This document shows, piece by piece, positions 26,475-35,536 of a DNA stretch of 46,328 bases. The notes beneath the pieces are model-generated. The model ran no database searches and had not been told where the DNA came from. It saw only the letters and a program-made list of their open reading frames with translations. The stretch spans positions 1-46,328 of the forward strand of contig DATFUZ010000106.1 in the NCBI GenBank assembly GCA_035260545.1. Direction: 5' to 3'. The DNA is from DATDDB01 sp035260545. GTDB lineage: Bacteria; Pseudomonadota; Gammaproteobacteria; Burkholderiales; Gallionellaceae. The first letter of the stretch is position 1. Each line of letters opens with the position of its first letter. The position numbers and the translations under genes are program-made.

Positions 26475-28513
26475 GCGACGTTCTTTCCCGCCTGCAAAGT
26501 GATGGTCAGCGCCTGTCCCCGCTCGGGGACTGGCCAGGACAGCACCACCGTCACAGCCTGCATGATCTTTTCGAAACCGGCCTCCGATTGCGATACGCTG
26601 AAACAAGGCGCGCTTTCGATCCCGGCCGGCTGATTGAAGGACAATTTGACCGCCCCGCCGAGCACCTCGTCGGCCAGCAGGATGGAGCGGCAGTCACGCA
26701 GGCTGTGCACCTGGCCGAAGCCGCCGCACACCTGCTCGCAAGCCTTGAAATACCCCGCGGGGCCGTCGCAGCTCGGCATGGCGATGTTCAGTTCCACTTC
26801 GAAACGGCTGCCGGGTTCGAGGTCGCCGGCCTCGCCACCGAAAGCGTAGGTCACCGTCAGCGTGTCGCCCCGCAGCGCGAACTCCTTGCGCAGGTGTCCT
26901 GCCGCCGGATCCGACTCAAAGGCCGCTTGGGGCCCGCCGCTCTCCACCGCCGTGAGCCGGTATTGCACAGGGCGCGTCTCGCCGCCGGGCGCAACCAGCC
27001 TGTCCACGAACAGGGTGCGCCGGTATGTGTCCATCACCAGGTCTTCAGGCGCGATCTGGTGCTTGAAGCTCACCTGCTCATGCGGATTGGAGATGCCCGC
27101 GCCGCCAGGCTGGGTGCTCCTGTTTTGCGTGACCTTGTAATGGTAATGCTCCTCCTGCCGCGTAAGGGTATCGGCGAAATTGTGCGTGAGCGCGTAGGCG
27201 TCCAGTTCGCAGACGCTGGCGGACCCGTCGCCCATGATGATGGCTTGCAGTTCGCGGTTGTGGAGAATGATCTTGTCGTCGCCGCTCATGTCGACATCGG
27301 CGACCACGGCCGGCGGACGCGCCGCCGCGGCGTCCAGCAGCCGTTCAAGCCGGACAATGGCGTTATATACCGCCCGCCTCAGGTGCGGCAGATAGAGCCC
27401 GCCGAACAGGCCATGCCAGTAGGCATCGTTGGCCTGCGCCTCGTACAGCGCGTCACGCATGGCAGCGGTACGCTTGCGCTCCGGCAGCGCGTTGCAGCGA
27501 TCGGAAAGATGGAGCATGCGCTTGTGCATCCAGTTCGATTCGGGATAGCGCGACAGGAAGTTGCGCCAGATGCCACCCCGCAGAAAAGCCTTGGTCGCGT
27601 CATACTGCCCCTGTTCCTTGGCTTCCTGGATCAGCTCGGCATAGCGGTGCGCGGGCTTCGCGGGCAGCGTCCACTCGTTCATCTCGATGTAGGATGTGGT
27701 CGGCAGGTAGACCACGCCGCACGTTTTCGCCGCTGCGTGGTAGTCACTGTAGCGCATGGGCTGGATAACGCCGGATGCGAGCACGCCCTCGATGAAGGAA
27801 GTGAGCCAGCCCCGTTCATACACCCATGCATAGGTTTCGGGCCAGATGCCGAACTTCTCGATGTCGTCGAAATAGATTGCGGCATTCCTGCCCGATTCAC
27901 CGGCCATTCCCTCGAGGTATCGCACCGCGTCATCCGCCGGAGAAAACGGCAAGCGGTAGCGCAGTGCCTCGGAAATCGGGAACAGGTCCAGCCTGCGCCC
28001 GTCCTCCTCGGTGCTGAAATAGCCATTCAGGTCGCTCAACTCCTTTCCGGCACAGAGAAAGTGGTAATCGTCCACGGTCACGTAGCGCACGCCGCAATCC
28101 GCCAGCGGCGCCACGACGCCGGATTCCCATACGCGCTCGGTCAGCCAGGCGCCGACGGGCAGTTGCCCCAGGTGCTTCTCCATGCACTCGGACATGCGTT
28201 CGATCTGCCCGATGCGATCGCGCACCGGAATGGCCGCCAGCACCGGCTCGGTATACCCAGCTCCAAACACTTCCGCCTGGCCGCGCGCGACCATTTCCTG
28301 CAGCAGGAGCACATCTTCCGGATATTGCCTGCGCAGATAATCGAACAGCCATCCGCTGATGTGTATGGCGAACGGAAACGCCGGAAAGCGATGCATGATC
28401 TGCAGGAAGGGCTGGTAGCAGCGGCGGTGCGCATCGTCCATGACAAATGGGAAATTTCCCACCGGCTGGTGTGCATGAACCCCAAAAAGCAGGCTGGTCG
28501 TTTTTTTTTCCAT
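26471..28513 (-). CDS. GH57 4-alpha-glucanotransferase
   Basis: 680 residues with the layout of Thermococcus litoralis 4-alpha-glucanotransferase: GH57 catalytic barrel (about 1-300), helical DUF1925 region (about 310-390) and beta-sandwich DUF1926 region (about 400-670). The first conserved box is HAHQP. The likely nucleophile is E126 in WLTERVWE and the likely acid/base D216 in YFDDIEKFG; the T. litoralis enzyme has E123 and D214. It transfers alpha-1,4-glucan segments between chains and releases glucose, in the cytoplasm. It lies 17 bp after another GH57 gene and overlaps the glucokinase gene, which fits glycogen turnover. Confidence 0.92.
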   Translation of the reverse strand: MEKKTTSLLFGVHAHQPVGNFPFVMDDAHRRCYQPFLQIMHRFPAFPFAIHISGWLFDYLRRQYPEDVLLLQEMVARGQAEVFGAGYTEPVLAAIPVRDRIGQIERMSECMEKHLGQLPVGAWLTERVWESGVVAPLADCGVRYVTVDDYHFLCAGKELSDLNGYFSTEEDGRRLDLFPISEALRYRLPFSPADDAVRYLEGMAGESGRNAAIYFDDIEKFGIWPETYAWVYERGWLTSFIEGVLASGVIQPMRYSDYHAAAKTCGVVYLPTTSYIEMNEWTLPAKPAHRYAELIQEAKEQGQYDATKAFLRGGIWRNFLSRYPESNWMHKRMLHLSDRCNALPERKRTAAMRDALYEAQANDAYWHGLFGGLYLPHLRRAVYNAIVRLERLLDAAAARPPAVVADVDMSGDDKIILHNRELQAIIMGDGSASVCELDAYALTHNFADTLTRQEEHYHYKVTQNRSTQPGGAGISNPHEQVSFKHQIAPEDLVMDTYRRTLFVDRLVAPGGETRPVQYRLTAVESGGPQAAFESDPAAGHLRKEFALRGDTLTVTYAFGGEAGDLEPGSRFEVELNIAMPSCDGPAGYFKACEQVCGGFGQVHSLRDCRSILLADEVLGGAVKLSFNQPAGIESAPCFSVSQSEAGFEKIMQAVTVVLSWPVPERGQALTITLQAGKNVA

Positions 28514-28530
28514 TGTTTCCCTTGCCGTAA

Positions 28531-30273
28531 TCAGGCGGACCGCCGCATCGTGCCGCCGGCTTCCGCATTGCCGCCACCGGCGCTAACCGGCTGTTCCAGT
28601 TCGACCGGGGCTGGCAGTTTGAGCAGATGATACAGATTTTCCAGGTTGATGCGGTAAAGCCTGTCGAACGACCGCACGCTTACGCTGGGGTTGTAGTCGC
28701 CGAACCACCAGAACCAGTCGGAGCCTTCGCAAATGCCGAGCTGCTGGGTGGCGCGCGCACGCTCCTCGTCGGTCAGCCTGCCGCTGTTGATGACCTGATC
28801 ATAGCTCGCCTTGGCGGCGCACAGCAGGTCCCAGGCGCGGTTTTTTTCCGGCATCCCTATCCATGTGCTGAAGGTGCCATACACCCAGCTTCCCGCCACC
28901 ACGGAGGTCAACTGCCCCGGGGAGACTGAATGCTGCGGCGGGGCGCCCTCTCCTTCGCCCGGCGCGGAAATCATCTTCACGCAGTCGGCGAAGGTTGTGG
29001 TGCGGATAAAGGGGTGGCTCTGCAGGGCGTCATAGAGGCCGGACAGGAAATAATGGCCGTTGTACGGGTAATACTCCCAGGCGTTCTCGCCATCCAGAAT
29101 GACGCTGACCACCGGCTCCTCCCCGGGATCGCAATGCCGCCTGATCTCCTCCAGTGCGTGGATGAAGTCGAAAACCGCGTCGCGCCCGTGCCACTTGGTG
29201 TATTCGAAGCCGATCTTGTCGGAAAGACGGTCGTCGCGGAAGAAACACACAATCTCCCCCTTCTCCGTGCTGCAGCGATATGGCCGGTACAGGTAGTGCA
29301 GCCGGTCAGGCATGTGGTCGCCCTGCACGCGGCGCAGGCTGTTGAACAGCACCGCTTCGCCGCTTGCCGTCCACTTGCAGCCATGGCCGGCAAGCACGCC
29401 GACCGCCGGCAGGGACACGCTGCCCTCCGCCGGCCACATGCCATGGGGAGCCGCGCCAAAATGCCTGCGATAGTTATCTACGGCATCCGCGGTGTGGGCT
29501 GCCGAGCGCTCCATTCCACCTGGATATTTGTGGGTCTGCGGCAGCGGGGCATCCGGCATGGCCTCGCGCGCACTGTCGAAATCGATCAGCAGCGGCATGA
29601 TGGGATGGTAGTAAGGCGTCGTGGACAGCTCGATGCGCCCATCCTCCTGCAGCTTGCGGTAGCGCGGGATGATGCCGGCCATCAATTCCCCCACCAGAGC
29701 GAAAAGCTGCTTCCTGTCCTCGAAGGTGAACAGGTAGCCTTTCGCCATCAGGCGCGGCACCAGCTCCGTGGTGCGCCTCACGCTCTCTCCCATCCAGGCA
29801 AGGTGGTACCAGACCAGCAGGTCGGCCAGGTATTGCACGGAGAGATAGCCGACCTGCAGTTCGCTTACCTCATGCAGCATGACGAACATGTCGTGCAGCC
29901 GCTTGTAGGCGGGAAACGGGGCGATCATGTTCTGGTGGTTGCTGTTGAAGCAGCGCTGCAGGATCAGCTCGCGCTGCTCCCGCGTGAGGCCGTCGAGGTC
30001 CGGGATCGCCAGCATGGCGAGCAGCGGATCGCGCATCTGCCCGGTTTCGAACTGCGCGCAGTAATCCTCGATCTGGTCGAGCAGCGACGGCACAAAATTC
30101 ACCACGGCGCGCATGCCGGGATACTGCTCCAGGTGCCAGGCCATGTCGGTGTAATCCTTGATGGCGTGCAGGTAGGTCCAGGGCATTTCGAATTCGCCGG
30201 TCACGCGGTTGCGGTAATCCGGCTGGTGCATGTGCCAGCTCAGGATGAGATGCAGTGTTCCGGGATTTTGCAT
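28531..30273 (-). CDS. GH57 glycoside hydrolase, amylase/amylopullulanase type
   Basis: 580 residues of glycoside hydrolase family 57, a different branch from its neighbour. The N-terminal box is SWHMHQPDY. The likely nucleophile Glu is in MWPAEGSVSLP and the likely acid/base Asp in ILDGENAWEYY. There is no signal peptide, so it acts in the cytoplasm on stored glucan. Bacterial members in glycogen clusters are usually annotated as alpha-amylase or amylopullulanase; exact bond specificity cannot be read from sequence. It lies 35 bp after glgC on the same strand. Confidence 0.9.
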   Translation of the reverse strand: MQNPGTLHLILSWHMHQPDYRNRVTGEFEMPWTYLHAIKDYTDMAWHLEQYPGMRAVVNFVPSLLDQIEDYCAQFETGQMRDPLLAMLAIPDLDGLTREQRELILQRCFNSNHQNMIAPFPAYKRLHDMFVMLHEVSELQVGYLSVQYLADLLVWYHLAWMGESVRRTTELVPRLMAKGYLFTFEDRKQLFALVGELMAGIIPRYRKLQEDGRIELSTTPYYHPIMPLLIDFDSAREAMPDAPLPQTHKYPGGMERSAAHTADAVDNYRRHFGAAPHGMWPAEGSVSLPAVGVLAGHGCKWTASGEAVLFNSLRRVQGDHMPDRLHYLYRPYRCSTEKGEIVCFFRDDRLSDKIGFEYTKWHGRDAVFDFIHALEEIRRHCDPGEEPVVSVILDGENAWEYYPYNGHYFLSGLYDALQSHPFIRTTTFADCVKMISAPGEGEGAPPQHSVSPGQLTSVVAGSWVYGTFSTWIGMPEKNRAWDLLCAAKASYDQVINSGRLTDEERARATQQLGICEGSDWFWWFGDYNPSVSVRSFDRLYRINLENLYHLLKLPAPVELEQPVSAGGGNAEAGGTMRRSA

Positions 30274-30308
30274 ACGAGTCGCCTTTCTCGCCGTACTGCT
30301 GCAACGGC

Positions 30309-31592
30309 CTATAGGTTGCGATGCAGGCCCTGCCCGAGCATTTCGGGTGTGATCAGCGTAATTCCCTTTTCCGACACATAAAACCGCTTGCGGTCCTCAT
30401 TGATGTCGAGCCCGGCGCGGAAGCCGTCTGGAATCACGCACCCCCGGTCGAGAATGACGCGTTTCAGAACGACATGGTCGCCCACCGTGACGCCGGGCAG
30501 TATGACGCTGTCCTCGATATGGCTGTAGCTGTTCACGTGCACATCCGAAAACAGCAGCGAGCGCCGGACAGTCGATCCGCTGATAATGCACCCCCCGGAT
30601 ACCAGCGAGTCGATGGCCACACCGCGGCGGTTTTCATCGTCGAACACGAATTTCGCCGGCGGAAGCTGCACCTGGTAGGTCCAGATCGGCCAATGCTTGT
30701 CATACACATTGAGATCGGGCACCACCTTGGTCATTTCCATGTTGGCTTCCCAATACGCGTCCACCGTTCCCACGTCGCGCCAGTAAGCGTGCTTGTTGGC
30801 CTCTCCCACGCAACTGTCCTCGAAATGATGGGCAAACACGCGATAGCGCGAGATCAGGTAGGGAATGAGATCGGTGCCGAAATCGTGGGTGGAATAGGGG
30901 TCATGGGCGTCGCGGATCAGCTGCTCATACAGGAACTGCGTATTGAACACGTAGATGCCCATGCTCGCCAGCGCCTCGCCCGGGCGGCCGGGCATGGAGT
31001 CCGGCTTGGCCGGCTTTTCGTTGAATTCCACGATGCGGTCGTCCCCATCGACCGTGATGATGCCAAACGAACTGGCCTCTTCCACCGGCACACTGAAACA
31101 GGCAACGGTCATGTCCGCCTGGTCGCGGACGTGCGATGCCAGCATCTTGCCGTAGTCCATCTTGTAGATATGGTCGCCGCCCAGGACCACGATGTATTCC
31201 GGGGCGTGCGAGCGCAGAATGTCCAGGTTCTGGAACACGGCGTCCGCCGTACCCTTGTACCATTCAGCCTCTATGCGCTGCTGGGCCGGCAGCAACTCGA
31301 CGAATTCGCCGAACTCGCCGCGCATGAAACCCCAGCCGCGCTGGATATGCTGGATCAGGCTGTGCGCCTTGTATTGGGTCACCACGCCGATGCGGCGGAT
31401 GCCGGAATTGATGCAATTGGACAGGGGGAAATCGATGATGCGGAACTTGCCGCCGAAATGCACAGCAGGCTTGGCGCGCCACCGGGTGAGATCATGCAGA
31501 CGGCTGCCTCGCCCCCCCGCAAGAATCAGCGCGACCGTCTGCTTGGTCAGCGCGCTGATAAAACGCGACGATGCGTAATCTTGCTGTACCAT
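30309..31592 (-). CDS. glgC: Glucose-1-phosphate adenylyltransferase
   Basis: 427 residues, the normal bacterial length. It makes ADP-glucose from ATP and glucose-1-phosphate, the committed and allosterically controlled step of glycogen synthesis. Visible motifs are the nucleotide loop ILAGGRGSRLHDLT, KPAVHFGGKFRIIDFPLSN, the catalytic-Asp region VVLGGDHIYKMDYG, and FNEKPAKP. A left-handed beta-helix repeat domain fills the C-terminus. I chose the ATG at 31592 because the family N-terminus begins there; the frame is open further upstream but would overlap the divergent glgB start. It heads the leftward operon of the glycogen cluster. Confidence 0.96.
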   Translation of the reverse strand: MVQQDYASSRFISALTKQTVALILAGGRGSRLHDLTRWRAKPAVHFGGKFRIIDFPLSNCINSGIRRIGVVTQYKAHSLIQHIQRGWGFMRGEFGEFVELLPAQQRIEAEWYKGTADAVFQNLDILRSHAPEYIVVLGGDHIYKMDYGKMLASHVRDQADMTVACFSVPVEEASSFGIITVDGDDRIVEFNEKPAKPDSMPGRPGEALASMGIYVFNTQFLYEQLIRDAHDPYSTHDFGTDLIPYLISRYRVFAHHFEDSCVGEANKHAYWRDVGTVDAYWEANMEMTKVVPDLNVYDKHWPIWTYQVQLPPAKFVFDDENRRGVAIDSLVSGGCIISGSTVRRSLLFSDVHVNSYSHIEDSVILPGVTVGDHVVLKRVILDRGCVIPDGFRAGLDINEDRKRFYVSEKGITLITPEMLGQGLHRNL

Positions 31593-31663
31593 AAAGAGTC
31601 TGTCTCCGCGTAGATTTGTGAACGCCCCCTTAAAACAGCTTATACAGCATCTTTGTAGCGCAT

Positions 31664-31669
31664 TATAAT
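31664..31669 (+). promoter_or_regulatory. -10 element of a glgB promoter
   Basis: TATAAT lies 45 bp before glgB with an imperfect -35 candidate (TTATAC, 31640-31645, 18-bp spacer). The transcript would start near 31676. The 121-bp gap also has to hold the divergent glgC promoter, so the two halves of the glycogen cluster share a control region. Confidence 0.5.
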
Positions 31670-31713
31670 TAATCCAACCGTGTAAGTTAAGGATTTCATA
31701 AAAAGCCACGCTC

Positions 31714-33891
31714 ATGCAAAGAACGCAAGATCCTCTGATGCAGGCAATACTCGAGGCACGGATGCACGATCCGTTCAGCTATCTCGGGTTGCACCGGGAA
31801 AACGGCGCATGGTCGCTGCGTCTTTTCCTGCCTGACGCGCAAGCGCCGGAAGTGCATGCCGCGGAAGGGTGGGCGCCGTTCCGGAAGATCCATGACAAGG
31901 GCATATACGCATACAGCAGCCGCACGCCCGTGCCCAAGCCCTGCCGCATCCGCTACCGCACCGCAGACGGCCGCACGGTTGAAACATGGGATCCCTATAC
32001 GTTCCCGTCCTCGATCAGCGACCATGATCTCCACCTGTTCAGCGAAGGCCGCTTGTTCGAGGTATACCGCACGCTCGGCGCGCACGTGATGGTCCAGGAA
32101 GGTGTCGGCGGCACCCGCTTCGCGGTCTGGGCGCCGAATGCCGAACGCGTCAGCGTGGTGGGCGATTTCAACGGCTGGGACGGACGCATCTACCCGATGC
32201 GCGTGCTGGGCTCAAGCGGCGTGTGGGAGCTGTTCATTCCCGGGCTGGGCGCAGGGGAGCTCTACAAATACGAGATCCGCAACCGCCATAGCGGCGCCGT
32301 GATGGTCAAAACGGATCCCTATGGCTTCAGCTTCGAGAAGCGGCCGGGCACCGCCGCCAAGGTCTGCGCGCCGGACAAATACCAGTGGTCGGACCGGACC
32401 TGGCTGGACGAGCGCGCCAAGGCGGACTGGCTGCACGCGCCGATGAACATTTATGAAGTGCATCCCGGATCGTGGAAACATCCCCATGGCGGCGGCTTCT
32501 TCAACTTCCGCGAGCTTGCGGCCATGCTGCTGCCCTATATTCGAGACATGGGCTTCACCCATATCGAGCTGATGCCGGTAAGCGAACATCCGCTGGACGA
32601 GTCCTGGGGCTACCAGACCACCGGCTATTTCGGCCTCACCAGCCGCTACGGGGCGCCCGACGACTTCCGCGCCTTCGTGGACATGTTCCACCAGGCCGGC
32701 ATCGGCGTGCTGCTGGACTGGGTGCCGGGCCATTTTCCCAGGGACGAGTTCGCGCTTGCGCGCTTCGACGGCACGGCGCTTTATGAGCACGCCGACCCGC
32801 GCATGGGCGAGCACCAGGACTGGGGCACCTATATATTCAATTACGGCCGCAACGAAGTACGCAGCTTCCTCATCGGCAGCGCGCACTACTGGCTTTCGGA
32901 ATTCCATATCGATGGCCTGCGCGTCGACGCCGTCGCGTCCATGCTGTACCTGGATTATTCGCGCAAGGAAGGCGAGTGGCTGCCCAACCGCTACGGCGGC
33001 CGGGAAAACCTGGATGCGCTGAGCTTCATCCGCGACGCCAACATCATGGTGCACCAGGAATTCCCCGGCGCGATGACCATTGCCGAGGAATCGACCGCGT
33101 GGCCCATGGTGTCGCGGCCGGTCTACATCGGCGGCCTCGGCTTCACCATGAAATGGAACATGGGCTGGATGAACGACACCCTGCGCTACTTTTCGCATGA
33201 CCCCATCCACCGCAGGTATCACCACAACGACCTGACCTTCGGCCAGCTCTATGCCTACAGCGAGAACTTCGTGCTCCCTTTCTCGCACGACGAGGTGGTG
33301 CATGGCAAGCATTCGCTCCTCGACAAGATGCCGGGCGACACCTGGCAGAAGTTCGCCAACGTGCGGCTGCTGTTTACCTACCAGATGACCTATCCGGGCA
33401 AGAAGCTCAATTTCATGGGCAACGAGTTCGGCCAGGGCCGGGAATGGCAGGTGAAATCCGCACTGGAGTGGCAGCTTCTGGACAGCCACTGGCATCGGGA
33501 AGTGCACAACCTTTTCCGCGACCTGTGCCATCTCTACCGCGACACGCCTGCACTGCACGAACTCGACTTCGCCGTGGAAGGCTTTTCCTGGATAGACTGC
33601 CATGACGCAGACCAGTCGGTGCTGAGCTACCTGCGCTGGAGCCGTGCGCGCGAATTCGTCGTGGTGGCGCTCAATTTCACGCCCATGCCGCGCACCGGAT
33701 ACCGCATCGGCGTGCCAGAAGCCGGCGCCTATCACGAAGTGCTCAACAGCGACTCGGCCTACTACGGCGGGAGCAATCTCGGCAACGGCGCCGGAATCGA
33801 GGCGGAAGACATCCCGTGGATGGGCTATGCCCACTCCGTAAGACTCACACTGCCCCCACTCGCGGGCATCATCCTGGAGCGAGCCGGCTGA
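31714..33891 (+). CDS. glgB: 1,4-alpha-glucan branching enzyme
   Basis: 725 residues; adds alpha-1,6 branches to glycogen. It has an N-terminal carbohydrate-binding module (about 1-105), a second CBM48 domain (FAVWAPNAERVSVVGDFNGW, about 115-210), a GH13 barrel and a C-terminal beta domain. The nucleophile D405 is in DGLRVDAVASML and the acid/base E458 in MTIAEEST; these positions equal those of E. coli GlgB. FTMKWNMGWMND and LPFSHDEVVHGK are further family motifs. First gene of the rightward operon; its stop is one base from the pgi start. Confidence 0.97.
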   Translation: MQRTQDPLMQAILEARMHDPFSYLGLHRENGAWSLRLFLPDAQAPEVHAAEGWAPFRKIHDKGIYAYSSRTPVPKPCRIRYRTADGRTVETWDPYTFPSSISDHDLHLFSEGRLFEVYRTLGAHVMVQEGVGGTRFAVWAPNAERVSVVGDFNGWDGRIYPMRVLGSSGVWELFIPGLGAGELYKYEIRNRHSGAVMVKTDPYGFSFEKRPGTAAKVCAPDKYQWSDRTWLDERAKADWLHAPMNIYEVHPGSWKHPHGGGFFNFRELAAMLLPYIRDMGFTHIELMPVSEHPLDESWGYQTTGYFGLTSRYGAPDDFRAFVDMFHQAGIGVLLDWVPGHFPRDEFALARFDGTALYEHADPRMGEHQDWGTYIFNYGRNEVRSFLIGSAHYWLSEFHIDGLRVDAVASMLYLDYSRKEGEWLPNRYGGRENLDALSFIRDANIMVHQEFPGAMTIAEESTAWPMVSRPVYIGGLGFTMKWNMGWMNDTLRYFSHDPIHRRYHHNDLTFGQLYAYSENFVLPFSHDEVVHGKHSLLDKMPGDTWQKFANVRLLFTYQMTYPGKKLNFMGNEFGQGREWQVKSALEWQLLDSHWHREVHNLFRDLCHLYRDTPALHELDFAVEGFSWIDCHDADQSVLSYLRWSRAREFVVVALNFTPMPRTGYRIGVPEAGAYHEVLNSDSAYYGGSNLGNGAGIEAEDIPWMGYAHSVRLTLPPLAGIILERAG

Positions 33892-33892
33892 C

Positions 33893-35536
33893 ATGCCCGA
33901 CCTGACCCACTCCCCTGCCTGGCAGGCCCTGGCCGCACATCAGCACGTCATCGCGCAAACCCACATGCGCGACCTGTTCGATGCCGACCCGGACCGCTTC
34001 GGAAAATTTTCGCTGCAGGCCTGCGGCATGCTGCTCGACTATTCGAAGAACCGGATCAACGATGAAACGGTGGCATTGCTGCTCGGCCTCGCGCGCCAGG
34101 CCGGGCTGCCGAAATGGATAGAAAAGATGTTCCGCGGCGAAAAGATCAACGTCACGGAAGATCGTGCCGTGCTGCACACCGCGCTGCGGAATCGCGGCGA
34201 CCAGCCGGTGCTGGTCGACGGCGAGGATGTCATGCCCGGCGTGCGCCGCGCCCTGGAGCACATGCGGCAATTCACCGAAGCCGTGCGCAGCGGCGAATGG
34301 CGCGGCTACAGCGGGAAGCCCATCACGGACATCGTGAACATCGGCATCGGCGGCTCCGATCTCGGCCCGGCCATGGTAACCCAGGCGCTCAGGCCCTATT
34401 GCGGGAAATTGCGCGTCCAATTCGTCTCCAACATAGATGGGGCTCAACTTGCGGAGACGCTGCAGACGCTCTCCCCCGAAACCACGCTGTTCATCGTCGC
34501 CTCCAAGACCTTCACCACGCAGGAGACACTGACCAACGCGCGCTCGGCCCGCCACTGGTTCCTCACCAGCGCGGGGGAAACGGCCCACATCGCCCGGCAT
34601 TTCGTCGCGCTTTCCACCAACACCGCCGAGGTGAAGCGCTTCGGCATCGACCCCGCCCACATGTTCGAATTCTGGGACTGGGTGGGCGGACGCTATTCGC
34701 TGTGGTCGGTCATCGGGCTGTCGATCGCGCTCGCCATCGGCATGGACAACTTCGAGGCGCTGCTGGAGGGCGCCTACGAGATGGACCAGCACTTCCGCCA
34801 TGCACCGCTGGAGCGCAACATGCCGGTGATCATGGGCATGATGGGCGTGTGGTACAACAATTTTTTCGGGGCGGAAAGCCATGCAATTCTGCCCTATTCC
34901 CAGGACCTCCTCCGCTTCCCCGCCTACTTCCAGCAAGGCGACATGGAGAGCAACGGCAAGAGCGTCACGCGCGACGGCGCGCGGGTGGATTACGCCACCG
35001 GCACCGTGATCTGGGGCGAACCGGGCACCAACGGCCAGCATGCCTTCTACCAGTTGATCCACCAGGGCACCTACCTGATCTCGGCGGATTTTCTCGCCCC
35101 GATAGAGACCCACTACCCGCTGGAGGGCCACCATGACATCCTGGTGTCGAATTTCTTCGCCCAGACCGAGGCCCTGATGCGCGGCAAGACCCGCGAGGAG
35201 GCGCGCGCCGAACTGGAGCGCGCGGGCATGAGCGGCGAAGCGCTGGAAAAACTCCTGCCCCACAAGGTCTTCGGCGGAAACCGCCCGACCAACTCGATAA
35301 TGTTCCAGAAACTCACGCCGCGCACCCTGGGTTCGTTGATCGCGCTGTACGAGCACAAGATCTTCGTGCAGGGCATCGTCTGGAACATCAATTCGTTCGA
35401 CCAGTGGGGCGTTGAATACGGCAAGCAGCTCGCGCAAAATATCCAGCATGAACTCAGGAATAGCGATCCCGTCAGCACGCACGACGCCTCGACGAACGGC
35501 CTGATCAACCACTACAAGAAGAACCGGAAGTCATAA
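33893..35536 (+). CDS. pgi: Glucose-6-phosphate isomerase
   Basis: 547 residues; interconverts glucose-6-phosphate and fructose-6-phosphate. Motifs include NIGIGGSDLGPAMV, SKTFTTQETLTNARSA, the active-site region WGEPGTNGQHAFYQLIHQGT (catalytic Glu and His) and WGVEYGKQLA with the conserved C-terminal lysine. The ATG lies one base after the glgB stop and the pgi stop touches the glgA start, so the three are one operon. In this setting it links glycogen turnover and the glucokinase product to central metabolism. Confidence 0.97.
   Translation: MPDLTHSPAWQALAAHQHVIAQTHMRDLFDADPDRFGKFSLQACGMLLDYSKNRINDETVALLLGLARQAGLPKWIEKMFRGEKINVTEDRAVLHTALRNRGDQPVLVDGEDVMPGVRRALEHMRQFTEAVRSGEWRGYSGKPITDIVNIGIGGSDLGPAMVTQALRPYCGKLRVQFVSNIDGAQLAETLQTLSPETTLFIVASKTFTTQETLTNARSARHWFLTSAGETAHIARHFVALSTNTAEVKRFGIDPAHMFEFWDWVGGRYSLWSVIGLSIALAIGMDNFEALLEGAYEMDQHFRHAPLERNMPVIMGMMGVWYNNFFGAESHAILPYSQDLLRFPAYFQQGDMESNGKSVTRDGARVDYATGTVIWGEPGTNGQHAFYQLIHQGTYLISADFLAPIETHYPLEGHHDILVSNFFAQTEALMRGKTREEARAELERAGMSGEALEKLLPHKVFGGNRPTNSIMFQKLTPRTLGSLIALYEHKIFVQGIVWNINSFDQWGVEYGKQLAQNIQHELRNSDPVSTHDASTNGLINHYKKNRKS

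Noticed and set aside
26588..28630. 680-codon plus-strand frame opposite the GH57 glucanotransferase
   Set aside because: Mirrors the sense gene codon phase; composition not protein-like.
31593..31715. N-terminal extension of glgC to 31715
   Set aside because: It would fill the divergent promoter region and overlap the glgB start codon; GlgC homology starts at 31592.
32212..35512. Two long minus-strand frames opposite glgB and pgi
   Set aside because: Both are mirror frames of well-recognised enzymes, without motifs of their own.
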